49,363 nt of DNA, from assembly GCA_032718475.1 (NCBI GenBank), contig JAUCBJ010009094.1, forward strand, positions 10,006 to 59,368. Direction: 5' to 3'. The notes under the pieces are model-generated. The model ran no database searches, had not been told where the DNA came from, and worked only from the letters and a program-made list of their open reading frames with translations. Each line of letters begins with the position of its first letter. The first letter of the stretch is position 1. The position numbers and the translations under genes were made by a program. Of the stretch, positions 38,704 to 49,363 are shown in pieces. This DNA is from Nemertoderma westbladi. Its lineage: Eukaryota; Xenacoelomorpha; Nemertodermatida; Nemertodermatidae.

Positions 38704-38995
38704 AAATTTATTACCTGTACATGTAGTGACACCATCTCCTGTATATCCAGACTTGCAGCTGCAACTAAATCCAGGGGCAGTATTGGAACAGTCAGCATTA
38801 ATGTGACAGTTGTCGGTGTTTAATGTACATTCATCAATATCTGTAAAATTATGTTAAATCATTTTTAAGTAAATATAAAACATGAAAAAATTGTTTTAAT
38901 TTATTAATTCATTATGGATGCGCACCAGTTGATCAGTCCATGCTGTGCTTGAGGTTTTTGGTTTGTGTAGAGGGGATGGTAAGCCTGTGATTGCG
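38704..38995. repeat. Fourth copy of EGF-exon region
   Basis: Matches 41544-41835 in the same orientation with more substitutions than the other copies show, so it is an older or separate duplicate. It breaks off at GCGTTACCC. Confidence 0.85.
38715..38840 (-). other. Calcium-binding EGF exon (copy D, variant)
   Basis: Same 126-base exon on the minus strand with intact borders, but NTVTGF is NTAPGF, from two adjacent changes. The Cys pattern and DxDEC start are kept, so this copy is also coding-competent as an exon. Confidence 0.82.
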
Positions 38996-39208
38996 TTACC
39001 CATGGTACCACCATGGAGCCGTGGGCTGTTTGTTCATCATGTGGGATGTGCCACTTGCGGAACCTCTTGTGCCCATCCAGATCATCCAGTCATTATTCAT
39101 TGGGAGCCACACTGCCAAGGAAGCAGAGACTCTAAGGATCCGCAAATGCCAGGTACTCATCAACCCAGGCTACCCCTTCAACCCGGTAGCTTAGGAGATC
39201 CTGGGCTG
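38996..39208 (+). pseudogene. RLE retrotransposon fragment, upstream half
   Basis: Reads VPPWSRGLFV, then (after a one-base shift) WDVP...[15 protein letters not shown] and GYPFNPVA-stop-EILGC. This parallels PWSSGRPLVWDFTC...KYAAL...HLFRTIALETLG near the end of the 1329-aa ORF. It stops at 39208, where the plus-strand LINE is inserted, and resumes at 40902. Confidence 0.6.
39195..39208. repeat. LINE target-site duplication, left
   Basis: GAGATCCTGGGCTG, repeated at 40902-40915. Confidence 0.88.
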
Positions 39209-40901
39209 AAAATACAATTTTATGTAATCTTCGGTCAGACTGTGAAATATATTTCTTAGGTGATTTTAATATCTGTTACCATCACAAAGCATCCCCCATC
39301 TGTAAACAGTACCAAAGTATTTTAAATTTGTTTGGTTTAAAACAAATTATTCGAGATTCTACCAGAATTACCAGTAAAACTTCTACTTTACTAGATCACA
39401 TCCTTTGTAATAATACCAATATTATTTCTCAATCTGGGGTTTTACCTATAAGTCTAAGCGATCATTTTATAGTTTTTTGCACAAGAAAGACTCAAAAATC
39501 TTTTTTCGGGGATCATAAAACAGTAACAGTTAGGTCTATGAAAAATTACAGCAAGGAACGCTTTTTAAGTTTGTTAGTTAATTCTGACTGGGAACCCTGT
39601 TTTAAGGCCGCTGACATTTTCCTTGCGTACACTGTTTTTAAAGATATATTTCTAAAGGCACTTAATACTGTAGCACCAATTAAAGAAATTAGTCTTAAAC
39701 AACGCACTGAGCCCTGGATGACCTCGGGTATTCTTAGTAATATCAGAGAAAGAGATAACTATTTGTATAAATTTAGGAAATACCGTGTTTTAGCTGATTA
39801 TAATAATTACTGCAAATATAGAAACCTTGTCCAACAGGAAATAAAAAAAGCTAAATCTGAATATTTGTACAACAAAATAAGTGAGAATAAAGATAATCCT
39901 AAAAGTCTATGGTCTACCCTAAAATCTTTACGTTATAAAAACCTTAAATCTAAATCGAATATTGTTCTGCAAGATAACGGTGAGCTGATTCATGATCATA
40001 CTCTAGTTAGTAATTTATTTAATAATTATTTTACTAATGTTGCCTCTAATTTAGTTAAGAGGTTACCGTTATCAAGTAATAAATATAGTATAGGGTCCGA
40101 AACTCTAAATAATTTTTATTTAGAGAAGTTACAAAATTCAGAAAAGTTATTTTTAAAACCCGTTTCTGAGGATTTCGTTTTTCAAAATCTACTTAGCCTA
40201 TCAGCCTCAAAAAGTACCGGTCTAGACCTAATACCTGCCCGTTTTCTTAAGGATGGTGCTGAAGTACTTAAAGTGCCGATTACTTTTATTATTAATTACT
40301 CTATCGTAGATAATGTAGTACCAGACGAACTGAAATTAGCTAAGGTTGTTCCTCTGTATAAAAAGAATAGTAAAGTAGAACCATGTAATTACAGACCTGT
40401 TAGTGTCTTAAGTATTGTATCTCAAATTCTAGAACGTTCTGTTTTTCTACAGCTGGAAGCACATCTTAGTAGGCTAAATCTGATCTATTAACTTCAGTCC
40501 GGTTTTCGTAAATCATATTCTACAGACACCTGCCTTATTAACTTAACTGATACAATTAGATGTAATAACGCAAAGGCTTTATATATACTGGTATGGTAAT
40601 GTTGGACCTACAAAAGGCTTTCGATACTGTAGATCACGAAATTCTGCTTGGTATGTTAGGCCTGATGGGTGTAGGTTCTATAGACTGGTTCAAGTCCTAC
40701 CTGTCAGACAGAGATTAGCGTAGTGTAATATTGTATTTGTAACCAAGTAACATAAAGGACCCCCTTGGAAATAAGCTGCAAAGCTTTAGGGGTAATCCTA
40801 TATGTTATGTTGGACAATACCTTTATACCAGTACATTGTTTGGTGTATTTGTTATTGTTTTTACATAATGTATAAATAAATCTATCTATCTATCTATCTA
40901 T
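39209..40901 (+). pseudogene. Defective CR1/L2/jockey-like LINE, plus copy
   Basis: 5'-truncated insertion with a 14-bp target duplication and a (TCTA)n tail. The open frame runs from 39209 to 40491. The end of the apurinic-type endonuclease comes first (YFLGDFNI, LLDHILCNNT, LSDHFIVF with its SDH motif), then the linker and RT fingers (STGLDLIPARFLKD, KVVPLYKKNSK, NYRPVSVLS). After a stop at 40489 come pieces of palm ([16 protein letters not shown]) up to CAGACAGAG at about 40713. A deletion then fuses this directly to the last 190 bases. It lacks most of the palm, the thumb and the C-terminus that the minus copy has. Confidence 0.88.
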
Positions 40902-40915
40902 GAGATCCTGGGCTG
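40902..40915. repeat. LINE target-site duplication, right
   Basis: Second copy of GAGATCCTGGGCTG, directly after the TCTA tail. Confidence 0.88.
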
Positions 40916-41102
40916 CCCCAGCTCTGAAACATCTGAGTTCCTGAATGAGTTTGGGGCCAGACTCCATGCTGTAACACAAGTGTCCAGATTTCACGGATTC
41001 TTCATGAAGATACTGGCTATTGCGTTTCTGGCTGGTAATGCGGTCTCCATCTTGGGGACAGCGGATGCCCTGCTCATAACAGCAACAGACTCTAAGAGGT
41101 AG
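40902..41102 (+). pseudogene. C-terminus of an RLE-type retrotransposon (copy C)
   Basis: Sixty-six codons and TAG: EILGCPSSETSEFLNEFGAR, a middle helix, AIAFLAGNAVSILGTADALL. Continues the frame of 38996-39208 once the LINE and one target copy are discounted. Related to, but clearly different from, the end of the 1329-aa ORF, so it comes from another member of that clade. Confidence 0.65.
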
Positions 41103-41552
41103 TCCATAGTCCAAGAAATGCCACTCTATTCCACTACCCCCCCCCCCCCCCCCCCCCCAAACCACCCTCAAACTTTCTAACAGATCTAACTGCCTCAACC
41201 TTCCCATTTATAATTGTACTTCATGAATTAATACCACCTCTATCAACCACCCTCCATGAACACCGATTAAGATTCAGTGGGCACTGCTGGAAAAGTAAGC
41301 ATGAGGTCATGCCAGATCTACTTTTCCGGCAACCAACACAAGAAAAGCATAGCCATGGAAGACCGGCTATGACATATATTTAGACAAATGAAAGGGATGC
41401 TTGACTAAGGAAAAACGAAATTGCGACACTCATGGAGAATAGGTAAGGGAAGCCTGGAAGGACCTTATGTATTACAGTAAATATAAAGCGGAAAATTATA
41501 TTTTGGCATATTATTATTAACTCAATGATTTTTATTTAAGAAAGTTTATTAC

Positions 41553-41678
41553 CTGTACATGTAGTGACACCATCTCCTGTATATCCAGACTTGCAGCTGC
41601 AACTAAATCCAGTGACAGTATTGGAACAGTCAGCATTAATGTGACAGTTGTCGGTGTTTAATGTACATTCATCAATAT
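41553..41678 (-). other. Calcium-binding EGF exon (copy C)
   Basis: Minus-strand copy of the 126-base exon, same protein sequence as copies A and B. Confidence 0.85.
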
Positions 41679-43411
41679 CTGTAAAATTATGTTAAATCAT
41701 TTTTAAGTAAAAATGAAAAAAATTATTTTAATTTATTAATTCATTATGGATGCGCACCAGTTGATCAGTCCATGCTGTGCTTGAGGTTTTTGGTTTGTGT
41801 AGAGGGTATGGTAAGCGTGTCGATTGCGTTACCCGATTGTGTTATCATCAGTTGTTTAAATCACAGTTGTTACTACAGTTTGTTGTAATATTAATATACT
41901 GTGTATGTAATATTCTTTAATATATTACAAATTTACATTGTTTTTTCCCTTTTATCTCATGTCTTCATCCTCATGTGATGCTGTTCAATGATAAATATAA
42001 GATGACCTGTAAGAGATAAAATATGTACAATTATAAAGTTGTGGCTTGAGTATCTACTAATGCAGGTTCACCCACTATACATTATCTCATTTCAACATCA
42101 TTAAAAAATTAAATCAAGTACAATTAAAATTAAAAAATTAACAAATTTGAGGCTATCAAGTCCTTCCCCCAACCCACCGCCCGCCAAACCGATATTGTGT
42201 TATAATCTTTATTTTACTGTAATGGCTACTAAACTATTGCTACAGTACAGCCGCGCTTGAGTACCTATACTATACAACGTAAATCTGTAAATTGTTGATT
42301 ATATCAAGTCTAATAAATTGCCATTGTGCTTCCATACTGTAAAAATTTTAAATTTATCAGGTTGTGCATTTGGAATAATTAAAGGATTGATTGAATTGAT
42401 AAGCAATTGATTGAAATTGTCTGAAAATCAGTAGTAAAATTGCTTTCCCTAGCGTCACACAAGCACAAGATACTTCACTTTTGTTTTACTAACTTCTATG
42501 TCGAAAAGGCAGTGTGGCAAAGTGTCCTGCACCCATTGATAGTCAGTACTGCAGAAGGCTTACTTACTCTAAGGTACTGAGTTGAAGGCTAACACCACCC
42601 TAATTTGAATTTTAGGTGATCTGTCATGCAATGTAGTTAGCCTACTGCTGTACCATATCCATAGACATATATGGTACTTAATCCACTACCAGAATTTTTG
42701 AAAATCTGAACTAAGATTAAGAATCTTCTAATACCTAGCTGATAGGAGGAAGACTGCAGGACTGTATTGTAAGCAGTGTATGGGTACTGGTTCAGTGGTC
42801 CTATGTAGGCCTACTGGTATTTCTTTTTAAATAAAAAAAAACATTTTTACATTTTAGCCTTAGGCCTATTGATATTACAGTCAGGTAATATGAATCACAT
42901 AACCTTCATCAATATATTATGGTATCTGAGAAAAATTGGTATTAAAGCAAACATTGCCTGTAGCATTTTATTGCAAGAAGTTATTTAAGGTGGCTCAACA
43001 TGAAAAATAAATATAAAAATCAAATTTTTTTTTATTATGGATTCTAAACCACAATTTAATGGAGATTCCGAATATGTAAGTTATATTCAATGAATGTCAC
43101 TCTGTCAAAAGTTATGACGTCTTTTGTGAAAGTTGTCCGAACACACCCGCCCCTAATAAAAATCACTGCCAAGTCTATTTTTTGCTTCATAAGAATTTTG
43201 TTGCGAAAGAGACAAATCTATGTTATTTTCCACACTTTACAAAGTAGAGGGAAATTCAAAGTTTAATTTACAGTCTTTCTTATACATCTGGTAGGCCTAT
43301 TGCAGCAGCACACTGCGGATTTAGGTTGCTTGAGTTACTTTGAGCTCGGCTGGTATGTTACTGTAGGTGTATTAATTTATAATTGTATATGGTGCGCCTA
43401 ATACCAAGAGA
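41679..43411. other. Non-coding part of block copy C
   Basis: Intron-like flank of the EGF exon and upstream region of the transposase. The empty insertion site of the 13.3-kb element lies at about 42906-42916 (AATATATTATGG on this strand). No ORF supported. Confidence 0.6.
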
Positions 43412-45445
43412 ATGCCTCGCAGTACAAGCACATACAAACATCATAAATTTCTCGGTAATCAACATGTGAAGAAGCTGGATGACAAACCCGTTGGTAAGTA
43501 AGTAAAAGTAGGTAGATGTCCGGTTTGATAATCATTGAAGGTACAATAGGGCTGCTCTTGATCAAGTTAGTTTGTGAATAACATTGTAATTTGTCTGTAT
43601 TAGTGGATTTATGACTTTTTTTCTTCTAAGATAACAGCCTTATTATTATTATTATTGTCATATCCACCAGTAGTTGGATATGACAATAATAATTTGTCCC
43701 AAAATACCACAAAAACCCCAAAAACACCAAAAAAATTGATGGCCTCAACCTCAATATAAGCTATCATACGGGTTATGCTTAGGTAACAGTTTTAGCATAT
43801 GTTATATTATTTACATATTTACAAGCAAGTACTACTTATTATAATGAGTATTGCCACTTTTTATAGATGTTCAAAGTGATGAAAGTGCACCCATCATAGC
43901 TGTACCAACAAGTAGTGCTAGCAGATCAAAACTGAGGTATGTGGATCCACCCAATCCCAAAGATAAGAATACTCCACCATCAACCTTCCATATCATTGAT
44001 CTATCCATACTCAATAAAGCACTAGGTAAATCTGCAATTTGCAAAACTTGCAAACGGCGGAAGTATAGTATTTCTGTCCACACTGTTCCTTCACCTACGA
44101 GTTGTGGATTCTGTGAGACCTTTGAACTTAGATGTAGATATTCCTATCCTCATAGAATTGCCCCTGAGTCATTTAGTTCATCTAACTATAGCCATTCACA
44201 TTCAAGGTTGTTTGAGCTTAACTTGCGTATGATGTATGGATTTAGATGTGTTGGACTTGGGCTGGAGCCTGCCAAAATATTTGCAGCAGTTTCGGGCTTA
44301 TATCATCAAATATAATATCGTATAATACGGCTATTGAAAGTGCAGTGGAGATTGAATCATTGAAGTCAATGAAAAGGGCTGCAGGTGAAGTAAAGGATGC
44401 TAATGATGGTAGTAGTGATACAGGTGCATCTTTTGACGGGTCATGGCAAAGGCGAGGATACAGTTCTCTCAATGGGTTTGTTTCTTGTATAAGTATGGAC
44501 ACAGGGAAGGTGTTGAAATATTGTCGAAGTTCTGTCGAACCTGTTCTAGGGAAGATAACCCTCTACCACACAAATGTACTAGCAATTACAGTGGGTCAAG
44601 TGGAGGAATGGAGGTTGTTGGGGCTCTCAATATCTATAATAGATCCATGAATGACAGAGGCCTTGCATATGTTGAATACCTTGGGGATGGGGATACATCA
44701 ACCTTTTCCAATGTAAAAGAGGCAAAACCTTATAAAGGAAAAGAGATAACCAAGTTAGAATGTGTAGGACACGTCCAAAAGAGACTCGGTTCACGGCTCC
44801 GTACCCTGAAGAAGGATCTTGGACAAGATTGATAGTCTCCAGCTCTATTATGGTAGAGCCATAAGGGAAAATAACTCCTCTGTTCGGGAAATGAAGAAGG
44901 CTATATGGGCATCTTTCTTTCATACGTGCTCTACCGACAAGAGTCCAAGCCATCAGTTATGTTCTGATCAATGGTGCAAGTATAAACAGGCACAGAAAGA
45001 AGGTAAATGTTATGTACACAGAAACTCACTACCACGTGCTGTGACTGATGCCATTAAACCTATCTACAAGGCATTGTCAGAACCGGAATTGTTATCTAAA
45101 TGCCTTCATGGTCAGAGACACAATCGGAATGAAGGCCTCAATAATCTCGCTTGGAGCCGATGCCCGAAGAGGGTCTTCATTAGTAAACAAGCTCTCTCTA
45201 TTGGCATAAATGATGCAGTTATATGCTTCAATGGACGTTATCAAGGAAGAGTTGGTGTCCTAGACCAACTTGTCAGTAGTTCAAAGAAAACGGTTAAGGA
45301 TTTTCAGACATTTGACCGAAAGCGAATCCTGCAGGCTGACCGGAAAATATCCAAATTAGAGCGCCAGTCTAGAATTCTACGGCGACAAAGGCGGAAACGA
45401 AAACTTCCTACTGGGCCGAAAACATACGATAGTGGAATGTTCTAG
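43412..45445 (+). pseudogene. Mutator-like transposase (copy C), best preserved
   Basis: Exon 1 43412-43493 (MPRSTSTYKHHKFLGNQHVK...), donor GGTAAGTAAG; intron 374 bases; exon 2 from 43867 to the stop at 45443. Same motif order as copy B. The last frame (44819-45445) is unbroken through CLHGQRHNRNEGLNNLAWSR thanks to two extra bases, although Q-R-H in place of the usual Q-T-Q suggests this is a secondary change. The upstream three frame breaks remain (near 44295, 44515 and 44825), so no full protein can be made. The N-terminal CxxCxRR and CGFCETFELRC cysteines resemble a DNA-binding zinc module. Confidence 0.82.
43651..43690. other. Intron hairpin (copy C)
   Basis: Same 16-bp perfect stem as at 11039 and 18033, in inverted orientation. 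Confidence 0.85.
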
Positions 45446-46864
45446 ACCACTTTATGTATTTGATATACTCCATGCTCCTTAGTTATATAGTTGCTGTTTG
45501 CCATAAATATAATTGTGTATTTACATTGTAAAATAATTGTATGATCGAATGAAAATAATTGTATGATCGAATGTATTAAAGTTTACATATTCACTGAACT
45601 TTAAACATGTTTTTTCTGCCGCTTGCATTTGTTTTCATTCATGTACCTCTTTCTCAAAAACTACTGAAGGTATAGGTATGAAATTTTGGGACCTTGTACA
45701 GAATTTCCAGCTCTTTCTTAATGGCCTCAATGACATAGATTCATCAATGTGGTTGTGCTTGCCACACACAACTAAAACAACTGCAGAACTGAAATAAACT
45801 CAACTAAACTACTGTGTGGCCGCGAACTGTATGTTTACATTTTATTTTAATTGCTGGAGTTATGGTGGTGGGCTCTGTATTACTTTATTTGAATAAATAT
45901 CATAACTATTAAATGAATGTATTGTACTGTAATTGAAATTCAATAAAAAAAGTGCCAGATACGATAAGTTATCCACAGTTAGGATGTGATTGATTATCAG
46001 TTGAAATAAATTTGTTAAACTGTTTCATATGCAGTAAAACCTTTTTGCCATGTGGTTGTGCTTTGTGTGCCGCATTGTACTGGAGCCTAAAATAATTAAA
46101 TTACAATATTATTATTTTATACTGTAATTATACATTTTCTGAAAATATAATCTTAGGCCTAGGTTTCAGTGTGAAATATATAATATAAAATGTTTGTAGG
46201 GGCTCTAATGTCAAACATGGACTGATGTACTGTTACTACACAGATATGGATTGGGTGCATCAGTGTTACAATAAATAAATTAATTTTTAATTTAAATGTG
46301 TTTGAAAGCCTAAAGCAGTTTTGATATTGATTTTGAATTGGTTATTAGCCACTCAATAAATGTCGCAACCACGTAATTTCACAATATTAGCAATAATTTA
46401 ATGGGAGTGCCTTAAAATATTACAATATCCATATTAAACTGCTTGCTGGACAGTGATGTGTATACAAAGACTTATATTTCCATCGCTCTTATAAAGTTAA
46501 TAAATTTCTCATATTGTTACAAATCATATATTTACGCTGCTGGCCTGCGCCAGCAGTTTTGCCAGCAACGCTCTAACAATAATAAACAAGCCCCCCCCCC
46601 CCCCGGACCTACACTCATTCCCATTCTCATATAATACTGGGATGCTCCTGCTGAAACATAAGTCTGCTTTGCAAAGAATAACTATATCTAAATGTGGCTG
46701 GCCTATATCTCAGCTTACTAAATATTACTAAACTTGCTCATGAAGAGCCAGACCAATAAGAAATCTTACTACTGGCTTATATTATACAGTTGTATTTATT
46801 TGTAATGGTATCTTTCACTATAAATTTTAACGAAGTTTATTAATTAAATAAAAATTATAATTAA
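45446..46864. other. Downstream flank of transposase copy C
   Basis: Counterpart of 14865-16279. A poly-C tract lies at about 46590-46604. No supported gene; the 62-codon frame at 46443 is interrupted by the poly-C run and is not conserved between the arms. Confidence 0.45.
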
Positions 46865-46923
46865 CAGTTCGTATTTAGTTCGTTTATATTAGTTCGTATT
46901 AGTTCAAAGATGAATAGATAAGA

Positions 46924-47016
46924 TCAAATATTAAATTTGATTTGCTTTGTCCCCAGCCGCTTGGAGAATTCCCGACCAATCTTGGGAACCTCGATGACCT
47001 TTGATGATTTGTACAT
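46924..47016 (-). pseudogene. BAF-like N-terminal fragment
   Basis: Minus-strand ATG and 30 codons: MYKSSKVIEVPKIGREFSKR, LGTKQIKF, then stop. Corresponds to the start of the 2283 gene but diverged (GIGEAF to KIGREF) and cut after the helix-hairpin-helix. After the cut it runs into a second copy of its own leader (TTAATATTTGATCTTATCTA), so it has been rearranged locally. Confidence 0.7.
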
Positions 47017-47613
47017 TATTATTCGTATTCGTATACAAAGATGAATAGGATATCAAATATTACCGATTATTATACAGTATATGTCCAATTTGTAAATGAT
47101 TTTTCTCCTAATTGACATAGATTGATGTGCAGTTTTATTATATATAATATTTTGAATTCCAGAACTTAGTTTTGATTGGTTGATTTGAGCAATACTGTTC
47201 TGATTGGCTAAAACAAAATGGTATTTGTTAGGCGGTTTGGGTGGTAGGTTTATCCGTTAAGTACTAGTACTGGTACCAGTAGGCCTACCAGTATTAAACC
47301 TTTGATATCTGAGGCATATCAGGGCATTGTATGTACTTATTAATATAAGAAAGCAATGTCTAGTGATGGTCCAGATAATGTTCTTCGGAATTTTGTAAAA
47401 ATAATGGAAAGTCAATCCTGATTATAAAAAGTGCAAGTCAATCAACAGCTTGGTTTAGTTAATGTTGTAATGTTATATATATACCTAAAACTAAAAGAGA
47501 TTTAAAACACTGATAGATAATAAATAATTGATAATATAAAAAGGAAAGTACATATATAGTATTTACATAGAATACTACTATAAAAAAAGGAAAGTAAATT
47601 AAACTGATCAAGT
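47017..47613 (-). repeat. Inverted partial copy of the left-end repeat
   Basis: Reverse complement of about 1686-2282 (upstream region of the BAF-like gene). Breaks off at TTACTTGATCAGT on the left-end side. Confidence 0.88.
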
Positions 47614-47811
47614 AATCAGTACGACCACGTCTTATTCCAATGCGCATCATGACAATCGCAAGTATATAAGTCACATTAAATTCGAAGGACATAACCAACG
47701 CCTGATTGGGACATGTCACTAGAAACTTTTCTAAATGTCCAAATACACCCTCCTCTTCAACGTGCTCTGGGAGATATTCCAGGAATTTCTTTAATTGTTC
47801 CCTCACAATTC
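47614..47811 (-). other. Candidate minus-strand exon, gene unknown
   Basis: TTTTTTTCTCTACAG precedes an open frame beginning (G)IVREQLKKFLEYLPEHVEEE and continuing FNVTYILAIVMMRIGIRRGRTDY. The frame then enters the inverted repeat at 47613, where no donor is evident, so the exon may be cut by the rearrangement. The alternation of amphipathic helices and the YI.AI...R.GIRR motif recalls large uncharacterised repetitive proteins of marine invertebrates; I cannot name a family. Confidence 0.4.
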
Positions 47812-48130
47812 CTGTAGAGAAAAAAATAAACATAAAATAAATTGAGCAATAATAGAAAAATAATTATTGGTTATAAGTTAGACATATTCCAACTATGTCC
47901 ACTAACCCCATTATGTACATTTTACACTAACCCCACTATGCCCTATGTCCACTAACAAGGGCTATCAAAAATTATTAATTGATTTTGTAAACTCGCAATT
48001 ACAATTAATTGCTTGGTTCAAGGCTTTAATTGCAATTAATTGATTGATATCGCTTTCGCTTTCGTCTTTTAACACAGCATATATTATACAAAATTCACAA
48101 ATAAAGCCATATAATAAATATATTAAATTT

Positions 48131-48222
48131 GTCGGCACCTGTGTTGGCACCTGTGTCGGCACCTGTGTCGGTACCTGTGTCGGCACTTGTGTCGGCACTT
48201 GTATCGGCACTTGTATCGGCCC
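48131..48222. repeat. 12-bp minisatellite, about 7.5 units
   Basis: GTCGGCACCTGT and close variants in a row from 48131. Translates as repeated PTQV on the minus strand or GTCV on the plus strand, but neither frame has support as a gene. Confidence 0.85.
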
Positions 48223-48569
48223 AGCGTCTATGCCCGTTTGGCATTTAGCACTAGCAGTGTGCTGCGCATGTGTGCGTATGGAACTTTATATTGAATTGAA
48301 TGAATATATCAAAATAAATATCCACATACAACTTAACCAAAGCCCATCAACAAAAAGCAATATACTGATGGTACCAAAGGAAGGCCAACTAGTGAATGTC
48401 CAGTCCAAGTATTAATTATTAAGGGGAACTTCATGTCTGTAGCCGCACCGCACCCCCAATAAACCTATACCAACCTGTCAGTACAATAACGATGGATTCA
48501 AAAAATGATTTGTGATGATCGTTTGAATTTTTAAAGAATTGCTGTGCTGGTTGCGACGTCATCCCAATC

Positions 48570-48772
48570 TCAACAGTAAACTTCTGGAATTGAAGTTCCC
48601 ACCCCGCTTTTATGACAGACAGCCTTTATCATCGTGTGCTCAAGGTGACCGAGCCCAGGTATTGGTAGTATCTGACTGCTCCACTCCGGCATCTTTTCTA
48701 GGCTCTTTAGCAGCAGGCACATGGGACTCCCATCCATAACAATGGGGGTCCATTGTCTAAGGCCAGGTATTC
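48570..48772 (-). other. Candidate minus-strand exon, gene unknown
   Basis: CTTTAG precedes (G)IPGLRQWTPIVMDGSPMCLL, then LEKMPEWSSQ and ILPIPGLGHLEHTMIKAVCH. The WTPIVMDGSP...PGLGHxE pattern is coding-like and resembles transposon-derived, uncharacterised invertebrate proteins that I recall only in outline. A stop at 48570-48572 ends the frame; a donor before it is not certain. Probably the same gene as 47614-47811 and 49029-49276. Confidence 0.45.
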
Positions 48773-48952
48773 CTAAAGAAATGACATAACACATAAATAA
48801 TAATAATTATTCAAAGAAACAGCACCTAGCTAATTCCTCAGTAAATAACATGATACTACAACACAGATTATAGCTAGGTAAATATTTTTTATTACTATTG
48901 TAGAATATTGTTACATTTTTATTCCCCTTGCGGTTGAGGTACAACGGTCTGA

Positions 48953-49001
48953 GGGTGGGGTGGGGTGGGGTGGGTGGGGGGGGGGGGGGGGGGGGGGGGG
49001 G
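48953..49001. repeat. G-rich tract
   Basis: TGGGG repeats leading into about 25 consecutive G. Strong G-quadruplex potential and a likely sequencing slippage point. Confidence 0.85.
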
Positions 49002-49028
49002 CGTTCATGGATGGAAATCATGACCTAC

Positions 49029-49276
49029 CTGCTAGGTCGATGTTGCCACAGTTTCGTGTACAGCTTGATAACTCCCAGGATCTTTGGGCAGTGGTGGGTG
49101 GATGACCGTATCAGCGACGGACGGTTCACGATAACGTCCGAAATTATGTTCCTTTCAACAGCCAGTTCTATGAGTTTTTTATATGACTTATCGCAGAATG
49201 TGGTTAGTTGACCGTCAGCTGTTGATACCTCTTTATTAAGGAATGATAATTTGGAAAGTATAAACACACAGCGTAA
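49029..49276 (-). other. Candidate minus-strand exon, gene unknown
   Basis: CGCCCCACAG acceptor, 248 bases open, then CCTAGCAG|GTAGGT donor. Peptide includes FILSKLSFLNKEVSTADGQL, CDKSYKKLIELAVERN and HHCPKILGVIKLYTKLWQHR. Good splice borders on both sides, GC content above the flanks. Family not recognised. Confidence 0.45.
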
Positions 49277-49332
49277 CTGTGGGGCGAGCCACGAAGTGAG
49301 AGAGCCTTAGCGTAGTGGTACCATTAATCAAC

Positions 49333-49363
49333 CTGTCGTTCTGTCGTTCTGTCGTTCTGTCGC
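49333..49363. repeat. 8-bp microsatellite at window end
   Basis: CTGTCGTT repeated four times (the last truncated or changed) up to the end of the window. Confidence 0.8.

Larger units (their letters stand above)
40902..46864. repeat. Right arm of large inverted repeat (block copy C)
   Basis: Reverse complement of 14865-18824 joined to 32164-34165, without the 13.3-kb insertion. Poly-C at 41139-41158 corresponds to a shorter poly-G near 33915 on the left. Confidence 0.93.

Noticed and set aside
48131-48222. 12-bp array as a CRISPR-like or coding repeat
   Set aside because: No spacers; PTQV/GTCV translations are a simple consequence of the 12-bp period, and the frames lack other support.

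Overview
The window looks like a repeat-dense stretch of an animal nuclear genome, most likely a marine invertebrate deuterostome such as an echinoderm (low confidence on the taxon). The grounds are intron-bearing genes with GT/AG borders, a calcium-binding EGF exon, a rhodopsin-type GPCR last exon, BAF-like genes, long AT-rich non-coding DNA, and several classes of eukaryotic transposon (two types of non-LTR retrotransposon, a Mutator-like DNA transposon, and a probable Penelope-like remnant). There are no operons, bacterial ribosome sites, CRISPR arrays or tRNA/rRNA genes that I can see.

Layout. (1) 1-10488: a 2.4-kb direct repeat (1-2430 and 8077-10488) flanks single-copy DNA. This part holds BAF-like genes (2283-3039), exon-like pieces of an unidentified gene (3174-3389, 5035-5299, 5353-5613), a GIY-YIG/Penelope-like remnant and an orphan 180-aa ORF. 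(2) 10514-13499: one copy (A) of a mosaic block containing the 5' part of a dead Mutator-like transposase and a cbEGF exon. It is joined on both sides to broken BAF genes. (3) 14865-34165 and 40902-46864: two further copies of the block (B and C) as a large inverted repeat. Arms are about 6 kb; the left arm is split by a 13.3-kb insertion. (4) 18825-32153: that insertion. It is flanked by a 10-bp direct repeat and is absent from copies A and C. It holds four head-to-tail 2.1-kb units, each with a TATA-type promoter, a 76-aa Cys-rich ORF and a 486-aa ORF. A fifth, promoter-bearing partial unit follows, then an intact 1329-aa Ulp1 protease/zinc finger/reverse transcriptase/restriction-like endonuclease ORF, and last a neuropeptide-GPCR-like terminal exon with its 3' flank. 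(5) 34166-40901: the centre of the inverted repeat, with two facing defective CR1/L2/jockey-like LINEs, fragments of an RLE-type retrotransposon and a fourth EGF exon. (6) 46865-49363: an inverted partial copy of the left-end sequence with a BAF fragment, then candidate minus-strand exons and low-complexity tracts.

Order of events read from the nesting: the transposase was already broken, then its block was duplicated (once directly, once inverted), then the 13.3-kb element entered copy B alone. Its ORFs are the only fully intact transposon genes here and its units differ at only a few positions, so it is the youngest event. The most novel part is this element: a retrotransposon whose accessory ORF pair is tandemly amplified in front of the RT gene, with one promoter sequence repeated before every gene set and a cellular GPCR 3' end as its tail. 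All functional statements come from motif reading; no database search was run.
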